A stretch of DNA of 5,718 nt from Armatimonadota bacterium (GTDB lineage: Bacteria > Armatimonadota > Zipacnadia > Zipacnadales > UBA11051). Shown here piece after piece: positions 1-5,718 of the stretch. The stretch's first letter is position 1. Each line of letters starts with the position of its first letter. Location of the stretch: NCBI GenBank assembly GCA_003542955.1, contig DPJP01000284.1, positions 16,661 through 22,378 of the forward strand. Reading direction: 5' to 3'. A program made the translations under genes and the position numbers. A model generated the notes under the pieces. That model ran no database searches. It was not told where the DNA came from and saw nothing but the letters and a program-made list of their open reading frames with translations.

Positions 1-408
1 GGCCTTGATCATCCGCTGCGCGGTGGCCGTGGCCGCATAGTCGGTCACGCGGCGCAGGTGTGCCCGCACGCGGGCCAGCAACTCGTCGGACATGAAAGGT
101 TTGACGACGTAATCGTCGGCGCCGACCTCCAGGCCCACGACCCTGTCGAGCTTCTCCCCGCGACCCGTAACCATAATGATCGGCACATTGGACCGGCGCC
201 TGATCTCCCGACAGATTGAGATGCCGTCGGTATCAGGCAGCATGATGTCGAGAATCACAAGGTTGAAGTCACCCGACTCAAATGCCTGTAGCGCATCGCG
301 ACCGAGCGAAAACGCGGCCACCGTATAGCCCTCGTTCTGCAGACGGAGGGTTATGACCTCGAGTGTGGCCGTATCGTCCTCCACAACCAGTATCTTCGTT
401 TCCTTCAT
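1..408 (-). CDS. Response regulator, receiver domain (partial, C-terminus off the left edge)
   Basis: This gene reads leftward from ATG at 408-406 and stays open to base 1, giving 136 residues without a stop. The start is supported by GGAG (418-421 on the complementary strand) 9 nt upstream, and the receiver fold begins at once (MKETKILVVEDD). The two-component receiver signature is complete: acidic pair D11/D12, phosphoacceptor D54 in LVILDIMLPDTDG, switch threonine T81 in IIMVTGRG, and K103 in ADDYVVKPF. Family knowledge: a sensor kinase phosphorylates D54, which alters an output domain. The receiver ends near residue 122 and the remaining residues look like a linker. The PhoB/OmpR-like helix 5 region (SDELLARVRAHLRR) suggests a DNA-binding winged-helix output, but that part lies outside the window, so output and regulon are unknown. 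The gene is divergent from the lyase gene. A cognate kinase may lie further left; this is inference. Confidence 0.93.
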   Translation of the reverse strand, partial: MKETKILVVEDDTATLEVITLRLQNEGYTVAAFSLGRDALQAFESGDFNLVILDIMLPDTDGISICREIRRRSNVPIIMVTGRGEKLDRVVGLEVGADDYVVKPFMSDELLARVRAHLRRVTDYAATATAQRMIKA

Positions 409-634
409 CTCGGCTGGCTCCAGTTTCCACGTAGTGCGTACGGCTGGGGGGCCGATCGGTCAGATGCCGGGGCGTAGCTTTGTCGAAGCGGTTCCACATC
501 GACACTCCGACGGGGAGGGGAACCCGCGCCCCGGAGCGAATCATGTCTCAGCAGCCACCAACTGCACCTGTTTGTCCGCACACGAAACGGGCACCCTATT
601 GTAGGACTCGGCTTGATGCTCTGTCAACTTCGCT
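409..634. other. Divergent intergenic region between regulator and lyase
   Basis: No convincing gene is seen here, although the 226-base stretch is shorter than 300. It holds the leftward promoter (598-627), the long regulator leader, and a short perfect palindrome CCGATCGG (452-459) inside that leader that could be an operator half or chance. A rightward TTGTCC (572-577) with TATTGT (597-602) has a poor 19-nt spacing and overlaps the leftward -10 box, so it is only a weak candidate for lyase transcription. GC-rich pairing between 511-515 and 529-533 is too short to call a terminator. Confidence 0.5.
598..627 (-). promoter_or_regulatory. Leftward sigma-70-type promoter for the response regulator gene
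   Basis: On the minus strand a perfect -35 box TTGACA (627-622) is followed by an 18-nt spacer and a -10 box TACAAT (603-598, five of six consensus bases). Transcription would start near 590 and run toward the regulator ATG at 408, leaving an untranslated leader of roughly 180 nt. This is the best housekeeping promoter match I found in the window. The boxes are seen directly; their use is inferred. Confidence 0.6.
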
Positions 635-664
635 TTGCCGTGTCCGAGAGACGGAGATGAACCG

Positions 665-3331
665 ATGCGCATACGGGCTACCTGCTCTCTCATCGCGGCA
701 GCCGCGCTCCCCATAGCCGTGTGTCTGGCGCAACCGGCCCATCCAGTTCTCAAGTATACCCAGTACACAAGGGAGAATGTCGCCGAATTGCAAAAATCCA
801 TTGAATATTTTGCGGACACCCCGCTCCAGCAACTCATCGACCTCGTGCCGCCACAGAACGGGTTCTACTTCACCGGGTGCCCGAACTGCGATGGAGGGCA
901 GCAGGAGCACGGCCTGGCGTGGGACCCGACAAAGCCCGGCCAGGTACACTGCATCCACTGCGGCCACGTCTACCCCAGCGACAAGTACACTGTCTCGGGC
1001 GTGCAGGAGGTCACCAGTCCCGCCGGCAACAGATTGCAGTACCCCTACTGGGCCGATCCCGATGGCTACAGGTACTACTTCGCTTCATTCGGCCACTACG
1101 AGGCCCGCAGGCAGCTCTCTCGCGCGGCCTATGCAATGGCTTACGTCTACCATATTACCGGGGAGATCGAATACGCACGACGCAGCGCGCTGATCCTCAA
1201 CCGCTTCGCTGAAGTCTACGGCGACTACATCTACAAGTTCGACTACCCGTTCCAGCAGAAGGAGCTCTACAACGGCCAGGTGGCGCCGGCCGACTTCCGC
1301 CCCGGTTTCCGCACCTCCCGCTGGGACTGGTGGGCGTACATGGACATCCCGATCGAGCTCGTCTACGCCTACGACATGGTCGTCCCGAGCGGAGAGCTTG
1401 AGAAGATCGAGGGCGCGAAAGAACGGATCGTGAGCGAGTTCTTCCTGCCCGCGGCGGACCAGGTGATGGCCAATCCCGACACACTGTCCAACATGAGTCC
1501 GACGGCGTGGCAGGGGATGATCGTGGCCGGCAGGGTGCTCGATCAGCCGGAGTTCATTCACGAAGTCGTCGACCGGCTGGGGCAGCTCGCCGAGCAGGAG
1601 TTCTACTATGACGGGGCATGGCGCGAGGGCGCCCCATCATATCACTCCCAGGTCGTCGGCGGCCTCTCGGAGGTCTTCAGACTCTCCGCCGGCTACTCCG
1701 ATCCGCCCGACTACAGAGATCCTCTGACCGGAAGGCGCCTTGACGAACTCGACTTGAAGCGTGACGTGCCGGCTCTTGCTCGCACCATCGCGGCGCTCGA
1801 CAGCATGCGGCTGCCGAATGGGCGGCTGACGCCGGTCCACGATACCTGGTCCACCAACAGACGTGGGAGCCTCGAGAAGTCCGTGCCCGTCCTGCTGCCT
1901 GCGCTCGGTCACGCCGTCCTCGGCCGCGGTCAGGGCGAGAACCAGATGCAGGTGAACCTCACCTGGTCGGGCGGATACGGTCATCAGCACCACGATGGCC
2001 TGGCCATGCACCTGTTCGCACGCGGTGAGGAGATGCTGCCCGATCTGGGGTACACGCACACGAGGTTCCGCGGCTGGACCATCGCAACCGCCTCCCATAA
2101 CACCGTCGTGGTCGACTTCGAGAACCAGTACGCCGGCGCCGCCCCTCCCTCCGATGGCGCGTTGCAGCTCTTCGATGTCCTCGATGCCGACTTTCAGGTC
2201 ATCATGGTCGACAACCCGCAGGTCTACCCCGGCCGCGTCGAGCAGTACAGCAGGCTGATGGCTCTTGTCGGTCTGGGCGCCGACGATGCGTATGTCGTGG
2301 ATGCATTCAGAGTCAGGGGAGGGCAGCAGCACGACTACTTCCTCCACGGCAGCGCCGACCTCCCCCAGACGCTCTCCGTGACCGGCCCGCAGGGCACGCT
2401 CGAGACCGAACCGGTCGAGACGATGCTGCCTGAGGACTTCACCGAGTGGCGTGCTCCGGAGGGAGAGCATCACGGCTCATGGGTAACCCAGCGCGGCTAC
2501 GCCTATGGTTTCCTGAAGGACAGCACCGTGGCGAACCTCTCACCCGGCGTGGTGACTGCCGACTTCGCCTACGACGGGCGCCCGCTCGCCACGCGCGTGT
2601 ACCTGGTCGCCGGTGAGCATGACCAGCTCTACTCGGGCCTGAATCCGCAGGTGCGGCCCGCCGGCAATGATGACTCGAAGCTGCCCGACCACTACCGGCC
2701 GTACATCATGCTCGGCCGCTTCCCCGACGCCGCCGGCAGCCTGTTCGTCAGTATCATCGAGCCGCGTGCCGAGACCGCCCGTATACGCTCAGTCGAAGCC
2801 ATCAGCACCCGCGGAGAGGGGCGGGCGGTGGCGATCACGACTGCTGAGTTCACCGACATCATCGGGCTCTACGCGAGCGACCTGACCGGCAGTGTGCTCG
2901 GGCGTGAGTTCTCTATGACCGGGCCAATCGGGAGATTGCGCATCGCCGGCGACGAGGTGGTTGCTGCATACTCGACCGGCATGACCAGGTGGGGCGAGTT
3001 TGCCCTGAATGCCGAGGCCCGGACCGCGAAGCTCACGGCCACAATGGTCGGAGGTGGGGGAGGAGCGCTCGGTATCGATGCCGACTGGAGCGCCGCCGCG
3101 CCACCGGCGGGTAGTGTCATCATCGTCGACCATGGCGACGGTTTCACCCATGGCTACACAGTCAAGTCTGTTGCGGCGGCCGGTGGGGGCTCGGTCATCG
3201 GTGTGGAGGAGGACCCCGGCTTCCAGTACGACCCCGCTACGGGGACTGCCATGTTCGTGACATTCCCCCAGCATGTTCACGCCGGTCTGCAGACCGTTCG
3301 CCAACCGGCGGCGGCCGCGTTCAGGAAGTGA
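665..3331 (+). CDS. Secreted heparinase II/III family protein (probable polysaccharide lyase)
   Basis: The product is 888 residues. I choose ATG 665 because GGAG (653-656) lies 8 nt upstream and a signal peptide follows directly: basic MRIR, a hydrophobic core to about residue 20, and likely cleavage after CLA-22. A TTG at 635 would add ten residues ahead of the signal and is less likely. Residues 72-99 carry two Cys pairs (CPNC, CIHCGHVYP), a probable structural zinc knuckle. About 140-420 should form the alpha/alpha toroid. From 430 the heparinase II/III beta-domain is recognisable: GYGHQHHDG (437-445), ARGEEMLPDLGY (452-463) and ASHNTVVVD (476-484). Family logic points to N276, Y326 (EGAPSYH) and H440 as active-site candidates. 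Members cleave uronic-acid polysaccharides by beta-elimination in the periplasm or outside. Substrate and CAZy family cannot be told here, and no neighbouring sugar genes help. Residues beyond about 640 are beta-rich, Gly-rich and unassigned. Confidence 0.88.
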   Translation: MRIRATCSLIAAAALPIAVCLAQPAHPVLKYTQYTRENVAELQKSIEYFADTPLQQLIDLVPPQNGFYFTGCPNCDGGQQEHGLAWDPTKPGQVHCIHCGHVYPSDKYTVSGVQEVTSPAGNRLQYPYWADPDGYRYYFASFGHYEARRQLSRAAYAMAYVYHITGEIEYARRSALILNRFAEVYGDYIYKFDYPFQQKELYNGQVAPADFRPGFRTSRWDWWAYMDIPIELVYAYDMVVPSGELEKIEGAKERIVSEFFLPAADQVMANPDTLSNMSPTAWQGMIVAGRVLDQPEFIHEVVDRLGQLAEQEFYYDGAWREGAPSYHSQVVGGLSEVFRLSAGYSDPPDYRDPLTGRRLDELDLKRDVPALARTIAALDSMRLPNGRLTPVHDTWSTNRRGSLEKSVPVLLPALGHAVLGRGQGENQMQVNLTWSGGYGHQHHDGLAMHLFARGEEMLPDLGYTHTRFRGWTIATASHNTVVVDFENQYAGAAPPSDGALQLFDVLDADFQVIMVDNPQVYPGRVEQYSRLMALVGLGADDAYVVDAFRVRGGQQHDYFLHGSADLPQTLSVTGPQGTLETEPVETMLPEDFTEWRAPEGEHHGSWVTQRGYAYGFLKDSTVANLSPGVVTADFAYDGRPLATRVYLVAGEHDQLYSGLNPQVRPAGNDDSKLPDHYRPYIMLGRFPDAAGSLFVSIIEPRAETARIRSVEAISTRGEGRAVAITTAEFTDIIGLYASDLTGSVLGREFSMTGPIGRLRIAGDEVVAAYSTGMTRWGEFALNAEARTAKLTATMVGGGGGALGIDADWSAAAPPAGSVIIVDHGDGFTHGYTVKSVAAAGGGSVIGVEEDPGFQYDPATGTAMFVTFPQHVHAGLQTVRQPAAAAFRK

Positions 3332-3365
3332 CCCACGCACACATGACGGGGTCGGGGCTATGAGC

Positions 3366-3374
3366 GAGGTGATC
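3366..3374 (+). promoter_or_regulatory. Strong extended Shine-Dalgarno site deciding the methyltransferase start
   Basis: GAGGTGATC matches nine consecutive bases of the complement of the 16S rRNA 3' end. Its GAGG core ends 8 nt before ATG 3378. It lies inside the coding frame of the alternative ATG 3360, so it argues for the downstream start. Confidence 0.6.
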
Positions 3375-3377
3375 GCG

Positions 3378-4124
3378 ATGGCGCATCGAAACATCGGCAA
3401 GACCGGTGTGCTGCTTGCCATGAGTGTGCTGTGTGGGTGCCCGCTCTCGTGCGCCGACCCGGCCACGTCCGGAGCGGACTACGCGGCCCGCAGGAACGCA
3501 ATGGTCGACGGCATCGTGAGCAGGTACTCGATCGAGGACGACGCCGTCGTCGAGTCGCTCCGGAGCGTACCCCGGCACCTGTTCGTGCCCGCCGATGTCC
3601 GAGCGGCGGCGTATGCGGACACACCGCTGCCGATCGGGAATGAGCAGACCATCTCCGCACCGTCAATCGTCGCGGTCATGACTGACCTCCTGCGCCCCCG
3701 CCCGGATCACGTTGTGCTCGAGGTCGGTACCGGGTCCGGCTACCAGGCCGCGGTGCTTTCCCCGCTCGTGAAGCACATCTACACCATCGAGATAGTCGAG
3801 CCACTGGCCCACTCTGCCAGAGCGCGACTGCGTGAACTTGGCTATGCGAATGTGACTGTGCGAGCCGGTGACGGCTATCGGGGCTGGCCGGATCATGCGC
3901 CCTTCGACGGCATCATTGTCACCTGTGCGCCCGAGCGCATTCCCGAGCCCCTCGTCGAGCAGCTCAAGGAAGGTGGGCGAATGGTCATCCCAGTGGGGGA
4001 CGAGAGCGGGGCGCAGGACCTCTACCTGCTCATCAAGGAGCACGGCCAGATCGTGATGCAGGCAGTGCTGCCCGTCATCTTCGTGCCGATGACCGGTGAA
4101 GCACGAGGCGATCCGGAAGGCTGA
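3378..4124 (+). CDS. pcm: Protein-L-isoaspartate O-methyltransferase with N-terminal export signal
   Basis: The product is 248 residues. The enzyme uses S-adenosylmethionine to methylate L-isoaspartyl residues in aged proteins, starting their repair. Family motifs are all present: substrate-side NEQTISAPSIVAVMTDLL (88-105), SAM motif VLEVGTGSGYQAAVL (113-127), acidic strand end TIEIVEP (136-142), GDGYRGWPDHAPFDGIIVT (164-182), GGRMVIPVG (199-207) and the C-terminal LPVIFVPMTGEA. ATG 3378 is preferred because GAGGTGATC (3366-3374), a long match to the 16S anti-SD complement, sits just upstream. ATG 3360 (GGGG 8 nt upstream) would add six residues. Before the catalytic core there is an extra segment of about 35 residues with a basic start, a hydrophobic run VLLAMSVL and LCGC (18-21). 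It looks like a Sec or lipoprotein signal, with Cys21 as the possible lipidation site. Classical members are cytosolic and shorter. The 46-nt gap after the lyase suggests one operon. Confidence 0.9.
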   Translation: MAHRNIGKTGVLLAMSVLCGCPLSCADPATSGADYAARRNAMVDGIVSRYSIEDDAVVESLRSVPRHLFVPADVRAAAYADTPLPIGNEQTISAPSIVAVMTDLLRPRPDHVVLEVGTGSGYQAAVLSPLVKHIYTIEIVEPLAHSARARLRELGYANVTVRAGDGYRGWPDHAPFDGIIVTCAPERIPEPLVEQLKEGGRMVIPVGDESGAQDLYLLIKEHGQIVMQAVLPVIFVPMTGEARGDPEG

Positions 4125-4157
4125 CCTTCGCATGCGTTCGTCGAGCTGTGAATTGGC

Positions 4158-4183
4158 GGAATGCCGGCCGCCGCCACGGCGTC
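4158..4183 (+). promoter_or_regulatory. Candidate ECF-type promoter upstream of the sigma gene
   Basis: GGAAT (4158-4162) is followed after 17 nt by CGTC (4180-4183). This resembles the -35 GGAA(C/T) and -10 CGTC elements of many ECF-dependent promoters. Start of transcription would fall near 4190, leaving a leader of about 20 nt before the TTG start at 4209. ECF sigma genes often control themselves, so placement fits, but the motifs are short and the region is GC-rich. Confidence 0.35.
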
Positions 4184-4208
4184 ATCATAAACGAAGGCTG
4201 GAGGGAAC

Positions 4209-4769
4209 TTGGGGAATACGGGCGACACGGCACAACTGGTTGTGCAGGCCCGAGACGGTGATCAACAGGCGTTCACAAAGCTGTACTCCGGGTATGGTCG
4301 GCTCATATACAGCATCGTGCGCCACATGGTCGGCGACGAAGAGGTCGCTGCCGACCTTACTCAGGAGACATTCATAAAGGCCTGGCGCTCACTGCACCGT
4401 CTCAAGGAGCCCGCCGCCTTCGGGGGGTGGCTCCGGATGATCGCTCTCAACCTCACTCGTGACCACGTCCGGGGCCACAGGCCGACGGAGCCGCTGGAGA
4501 GCGAGGATGGGGATGAGAACCCGCGACAGTGGGCCGACGACGGGGCCGGACCCGAGGAGCAGTTGGCCGTCGCCGAACAGCAATCCTACATCCGCGAAGC
4601 CGTGATGAGACTCAGTGAGGAGCAGCGATTGGTCATCGTCATGCACCATCTCGAGGGAACGCCGGTGGCTGAGATTGCGACCACCCTGGGGGTACCAGTC
4701 GGCACGGTGCTGTCTCGTCTTGCACGTGGCAGGGACGCTCTCAAACGGAAGCTCTCGCCATACCTGTAG
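4209..4769 (+). CDS. ECF-family RNA polymerase sigma factor
   Basis: The product is 186 residues, a normal length for a group 4 sigma-70 factor containing only regions 2 and 4. TTG 4209 is the start: GGAGG (4200-4204) precedes it by 4 nt, no ATG lies near, and family homology begins within ten residues (LVVQARDGDQQAFTKLY). Region 2 spans about 20-90 and includes the -10 binding and core-binding segment DLTQETFIKAW (49-59) and GGWLRMIALNLTRDHVR (72-88). An acidic linker (94-125) follows. Region 4 (about 126-182) has LSEEQRLVIVMHHLEG and the helix-turn-helix VAEIATTLGVPVGTVLSRLARGR (153-175) that reads the -35 box. It recruits polymerase to stress or envelope promoters in the cytoplasm. The zinc anti-sigma encoded next is its expected antagonist. 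The inducing signal and regulon are not visible. The gene may start from its own promoter, 84 nt after the methyltransferase stop. Confidence 0.95.
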   Translation: MGNTGDTAQLVVQARDGDQQAFTKLYSGYGRLIYSIVRHMVGDEEVAADLTQETFIKAWRSLHRLKEPAAFGGWLRMIALNLTRDHVRGHRPTEPLESEDGDENPRQWADDGAGPEEQLAVAEQQSYIREAVMRLSEEQRLVIVMHHLEGTPVAEIATTLGVPVGTVLSRLARGRDALKRKLSPYL

Positions 4770-4856
4770 CTGTTAGGGCACAATGGTGTCGGAGAAGTCG
4801 GACTACTCGTGAGAAAGAGACTGAGCACGGGCATGCGTACCAGCCGAGCTTGCTGC

Positions 4857-4891
4857 GTGGGTGGTGCGATGCGCAACCCACCGGAGGTGGG
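4857..4891 (+). promoter_or_regulatory. Two mutually exclusive hairpins covering the anti-sigma ribosome binding site
   Basis: Hairpin A pairs 4857-4862 with 4876-4881 and 4865-4868 with 4872-4875 (ten pairs, a GG bulge at 4863-4864, loop ATG). Hairpin B pairs CCCACC (4877-4882) with GGTGGG (4886-4891), with loop GGA. B holds the Shine-Dalgarno GGAGG (4883-4887) in its loop and 3' arm; A uses bases 4877-4881 and so releases it. Pairings are read directly from the sequence. A regulatory role is inference. By pair count A should be favoured once transcribed. Confidence 0.4.
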
Positions 4892-4895
4892 CAGG

Positions 4896-5402
4896 ATGAG
4901 TTGCAGACAGATCGGCAGGTTGTTGCCGGAGTACTCGGTGGGCGCGCTCGATGAGGCGGCCGCGGACCGCGTGCGCGAGCACGTCGAGGATTGCGCGGCC
5001 TGCAGACGGGAGTTGGAGGCGCTGACCGAGGTCGGCGAGCTCCTGACTCCGATCGAGGTGCTGACCCCGCCCCGCGACCTGTGGCCGGGCATTGCCGCAC
5101 AGCTGGCCCCCCGTCGCGCGCGGATGTCGTGGTGGAGGGCACACTCGCGCCCGGCCCTGGCAGTGGCCACGGCGGCGGCGGTGCTCCTGGTTGTCGCAGT
5201 TGGCCTGCCGGTGCTCCACGGTCCGGCCATGTTGGCGCCGGCGGCCGATGAGCTACCGGTGGTGGCTGCGGGCGAGGCCGTAGGCTATACGGAGGCGCAG
5301 TTGGCCGCGGCATGGAATCAGCCGTTCGCCGACGAGGCCTCACTCGCGCTGGCGATGACGGTGCTCGACCCTCGGGAGGCAAGCGGGGAGACGATGCAGT
5401 GA
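4896..5402 (+). CDS. Membrane anti-sigma factor with N-terminal zinc-binding domain
   Basis: The product is 168 residues. ATG 4896 is chosen because GGAGG (4883-4887) lies 8 nt upstream and the zinc domain begins right there; the frame stays open back to GTG 4809, but that start has a poor site. The N-terminal domain has Cys3 and H29-x3-C33-x2-C36 (HVEDCAAC), the ligand pattern of ZAS-type anti-sigma factors, with a helix between (LLPEYSVGALDEAAADRVREH). One transmembrane helix follows the basic, Trp-rich stretch RRARMSWWRAHSR, at about 86-107 (ALAVATAAAVLLVVAVGLPV). The last 60 residues would be outside the cytoplasm and match no domain I know. Family role: it holds the sigma factor at the membrane until a signal triggers release, by proteolysis or zinc/redox change. 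Its pairing with the preceding sigma gene is inferred from order. The stop overlaps the next start by 4 nt. Confidence 0.88.
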   Translation: MSCRQIGRLLPEYSVGALDEAAADRVREHVEDCAACRRELEALTEVGELLTPIEVLTPPRDLWPGIAAQLAPRRARMSWWRAHSRPALAVATAAAVLLVVAVGLPVLHGPAMLAPAADELPVVAAGEAVGYTEAQLAAAWNQPFADEASLALAMTVLDPREASGETMQ

Positions 5403-5718
5403 AGCGGATACGGCTGTTCCCGGCCGTCCTGGTGGTGGCGGCGTCTCTGGTGATTGGCGGCTGCAAGCCGCGGCAACTCAACGAGCAACAGGCTCGAGAG
5501 CTGCTGGGGCAGGTTCAGCGCGCCCGTCGTGACACCAACGTGAGCGGCACCGTGACGACGACGATCCGTATGGGCAATGAGATCGTCACGGCCGAAGCGA
5601 AGATCCATCGTGGCGCCGGGCGCATGCAGCTGGAACTCATATCCGGGCGCGGAAAGGGCTTCAGGATCATCAGTCAGGGTGATCGGGTGTGGCAGATAGG
5701 CCCCGACGGCCAGACGGT
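5399..5718 (+). CDS. Lipoprotein, possibly LolA/RseB-like (partial, runs off right edge)
   Basis: An open frame starts at GTG 5399 and continues to the window end, giving 106 complete codons. The start is well supported: GGGGAG (5385-5390) ends 8 nt upstream, and GTGA (5399-5402) overlaps the anti-sigma stop, implying translational coupling. Residues 1-22 form a lipoprotein signal: basic MKRIR, hydrophobic FPAVLVVAASLVI, lipobox IGGC with Cys22 as the lipidated residue. The mature part begins with a helix-prone stretch (NEQQARELLGQVQRARR). Alternating beta strands follow: SGTVTTTIRM, AEAKIHRGAGRMQLELIS, FRIISQGDRVWQIGPDG. This helix-then-antiparallel-sheet pattern with a 'gd.vW.i.pdg' phrase recalls LolA, LppX and RseB/MucB-type lipid or protein-binding folds. 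The position after an anti-sigma gene also fits an RseB-like modulator. Fold assignment is tentative because the C-terminal part is missing. Confidence 0.8.
   Translation, partial: MKRIRLFPAVLVVAASLVIGGCKPRQLNEQQARELLGQVQRARRDTNVSGTVTTTIRMGNEIVTAEAKIHRGAGRMQLELISGRGKGFRIISQGDRVWQIGPDGQT

Noticed and set aside
519..547. GGAAC followed by GTC as a rightward ECF promoter for the lyase
   Set aside because: The 21-nt spacing is too long and the nearer TCAT is a poor -10 element.
635..664. TTG 635 as the lyase start
   Set aside because: It would put ten residues, including Asp and Glu, before the signal peptide, while ATG 665 has GGAG at 8 nt.
1637..2473. Long minus-strand open frame of 278 codons inside the lyase gene
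   Set aside because: It is antisense to a well-supported gene, has no recognisable domain, and long shadow frames are expected from strong G/C third-position bias.
2789..3466. Minus-strand open frame of 225 codons across the lyase 3' end
   Set aside because: It overlaps the lyase and methyltransferase genes, shows low-complexity Arg/Gly/Pro content and no domain or binding site.
4129..4136. CGCATGCG palindrome after the methyltransferase stop
   Set aside because: An 8-base palindrome of this composition is expected by chance and has no second copy nearby.
4169..4181. Five-pair GC hairpin after the methyltransferase as a terminator
   Set aside because: The stem is short and is followed by TCATCATAAA rather than a T run.
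4204..4210. GGAACTT matching the RpoE -35 consensus
   Set aside because: It overlaps the sigma start codon and no -10 element follows at 16-17 nt; it is explained by the Shine-Dalgarno and start region.
4809..4895. GTG 4809 as the anti-sigma start, adding 29 residues
   Set aside because: Its nearest GGAG is 14 nt away, the added residues look non-domain, and ATG 4896 has an ideal site right where the zinc domain begins.
4741..5481. Minus-strand open frame of 246 codons over the anti-sigma gene
   Set aside because: Its Pro/Arg/Ser-rich translation is typical of a GC-rich shadow frame; the plus-strand gene has a zinc site, membrane helix and good ribosome site.
1..5718. CRISPR arrays, tRNA or rRNA genes, insertion sequences, attachment sites
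   Set aside because: I saw no direct-repeat arrays, transposase motifs, terminal inverted repeats or tRNA-like cloverleaf sequences on either strand.

Overview
The window is a GC-rich bacterial chromosome segment. It has dense coding, strong G/C bias at third codon positions, GTG and TTG starts, and clear GGAG/GAGG Shine-Dalgarno sites. One partial gene runs leftward and five genes run rightward. The mix (secreted heparinase II/III-type lyase, exported isoaspartyl methyltransferase, ECF sigma / zinc anti-sigma / lipoprotein set) would suit an uncultured polysaccharide-degrading lineage such as Armatimonadota, Planctomycetota or a neighbour. This taxonomic guess is weak and rests on gene style only.

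Left part (1-634): the N-terminal 136 residues of a response regulator read leftward off the edge. Its receiver domain is complete with all key residues. The divergent intergenic region (409-664) holds a very good leftward sigma-70 promoter (TTGACA-N18-TACAAT), which would give the regulator a 5' leader of about 180 nt. No equally convincing rightward promoter is visible.

Middle (665-4124): a large secreted heparinase II/III-like protein is followed closely by a protein-L-isoaspartate O-methyltransferase. The methyltransferase carries an unexpected N-terminal export signal with a possible lipobox. The short gap suggests co-transcription.

Right part (4125-5718): an ECF sigma factor starts at TTG. 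It is followed by a membrane anti-sigma factor with a Cys/His/Cys/Cys zinc site and one transmembrane helix. Last comes a lipoprotein whose start overlaps the anti-sigma stop by 4 nt and which runs off the right edge. The order resembles rpoE-rseA-rseB: cytoplasmic sigma, membrane anti-sigma, extracytoplasmic partner. An ECF-like promoter (GGAA-N18-CGTC) lies just upstream of the sigma gene and could mediate autoregulation. The 126-nt gap between sigma and anti-sigma contains two mutually exclusive hairpins. One buries the anti-sigma Shine-Dalgarno site and the other frees it, which makes this gap the most unusual structure in the window.
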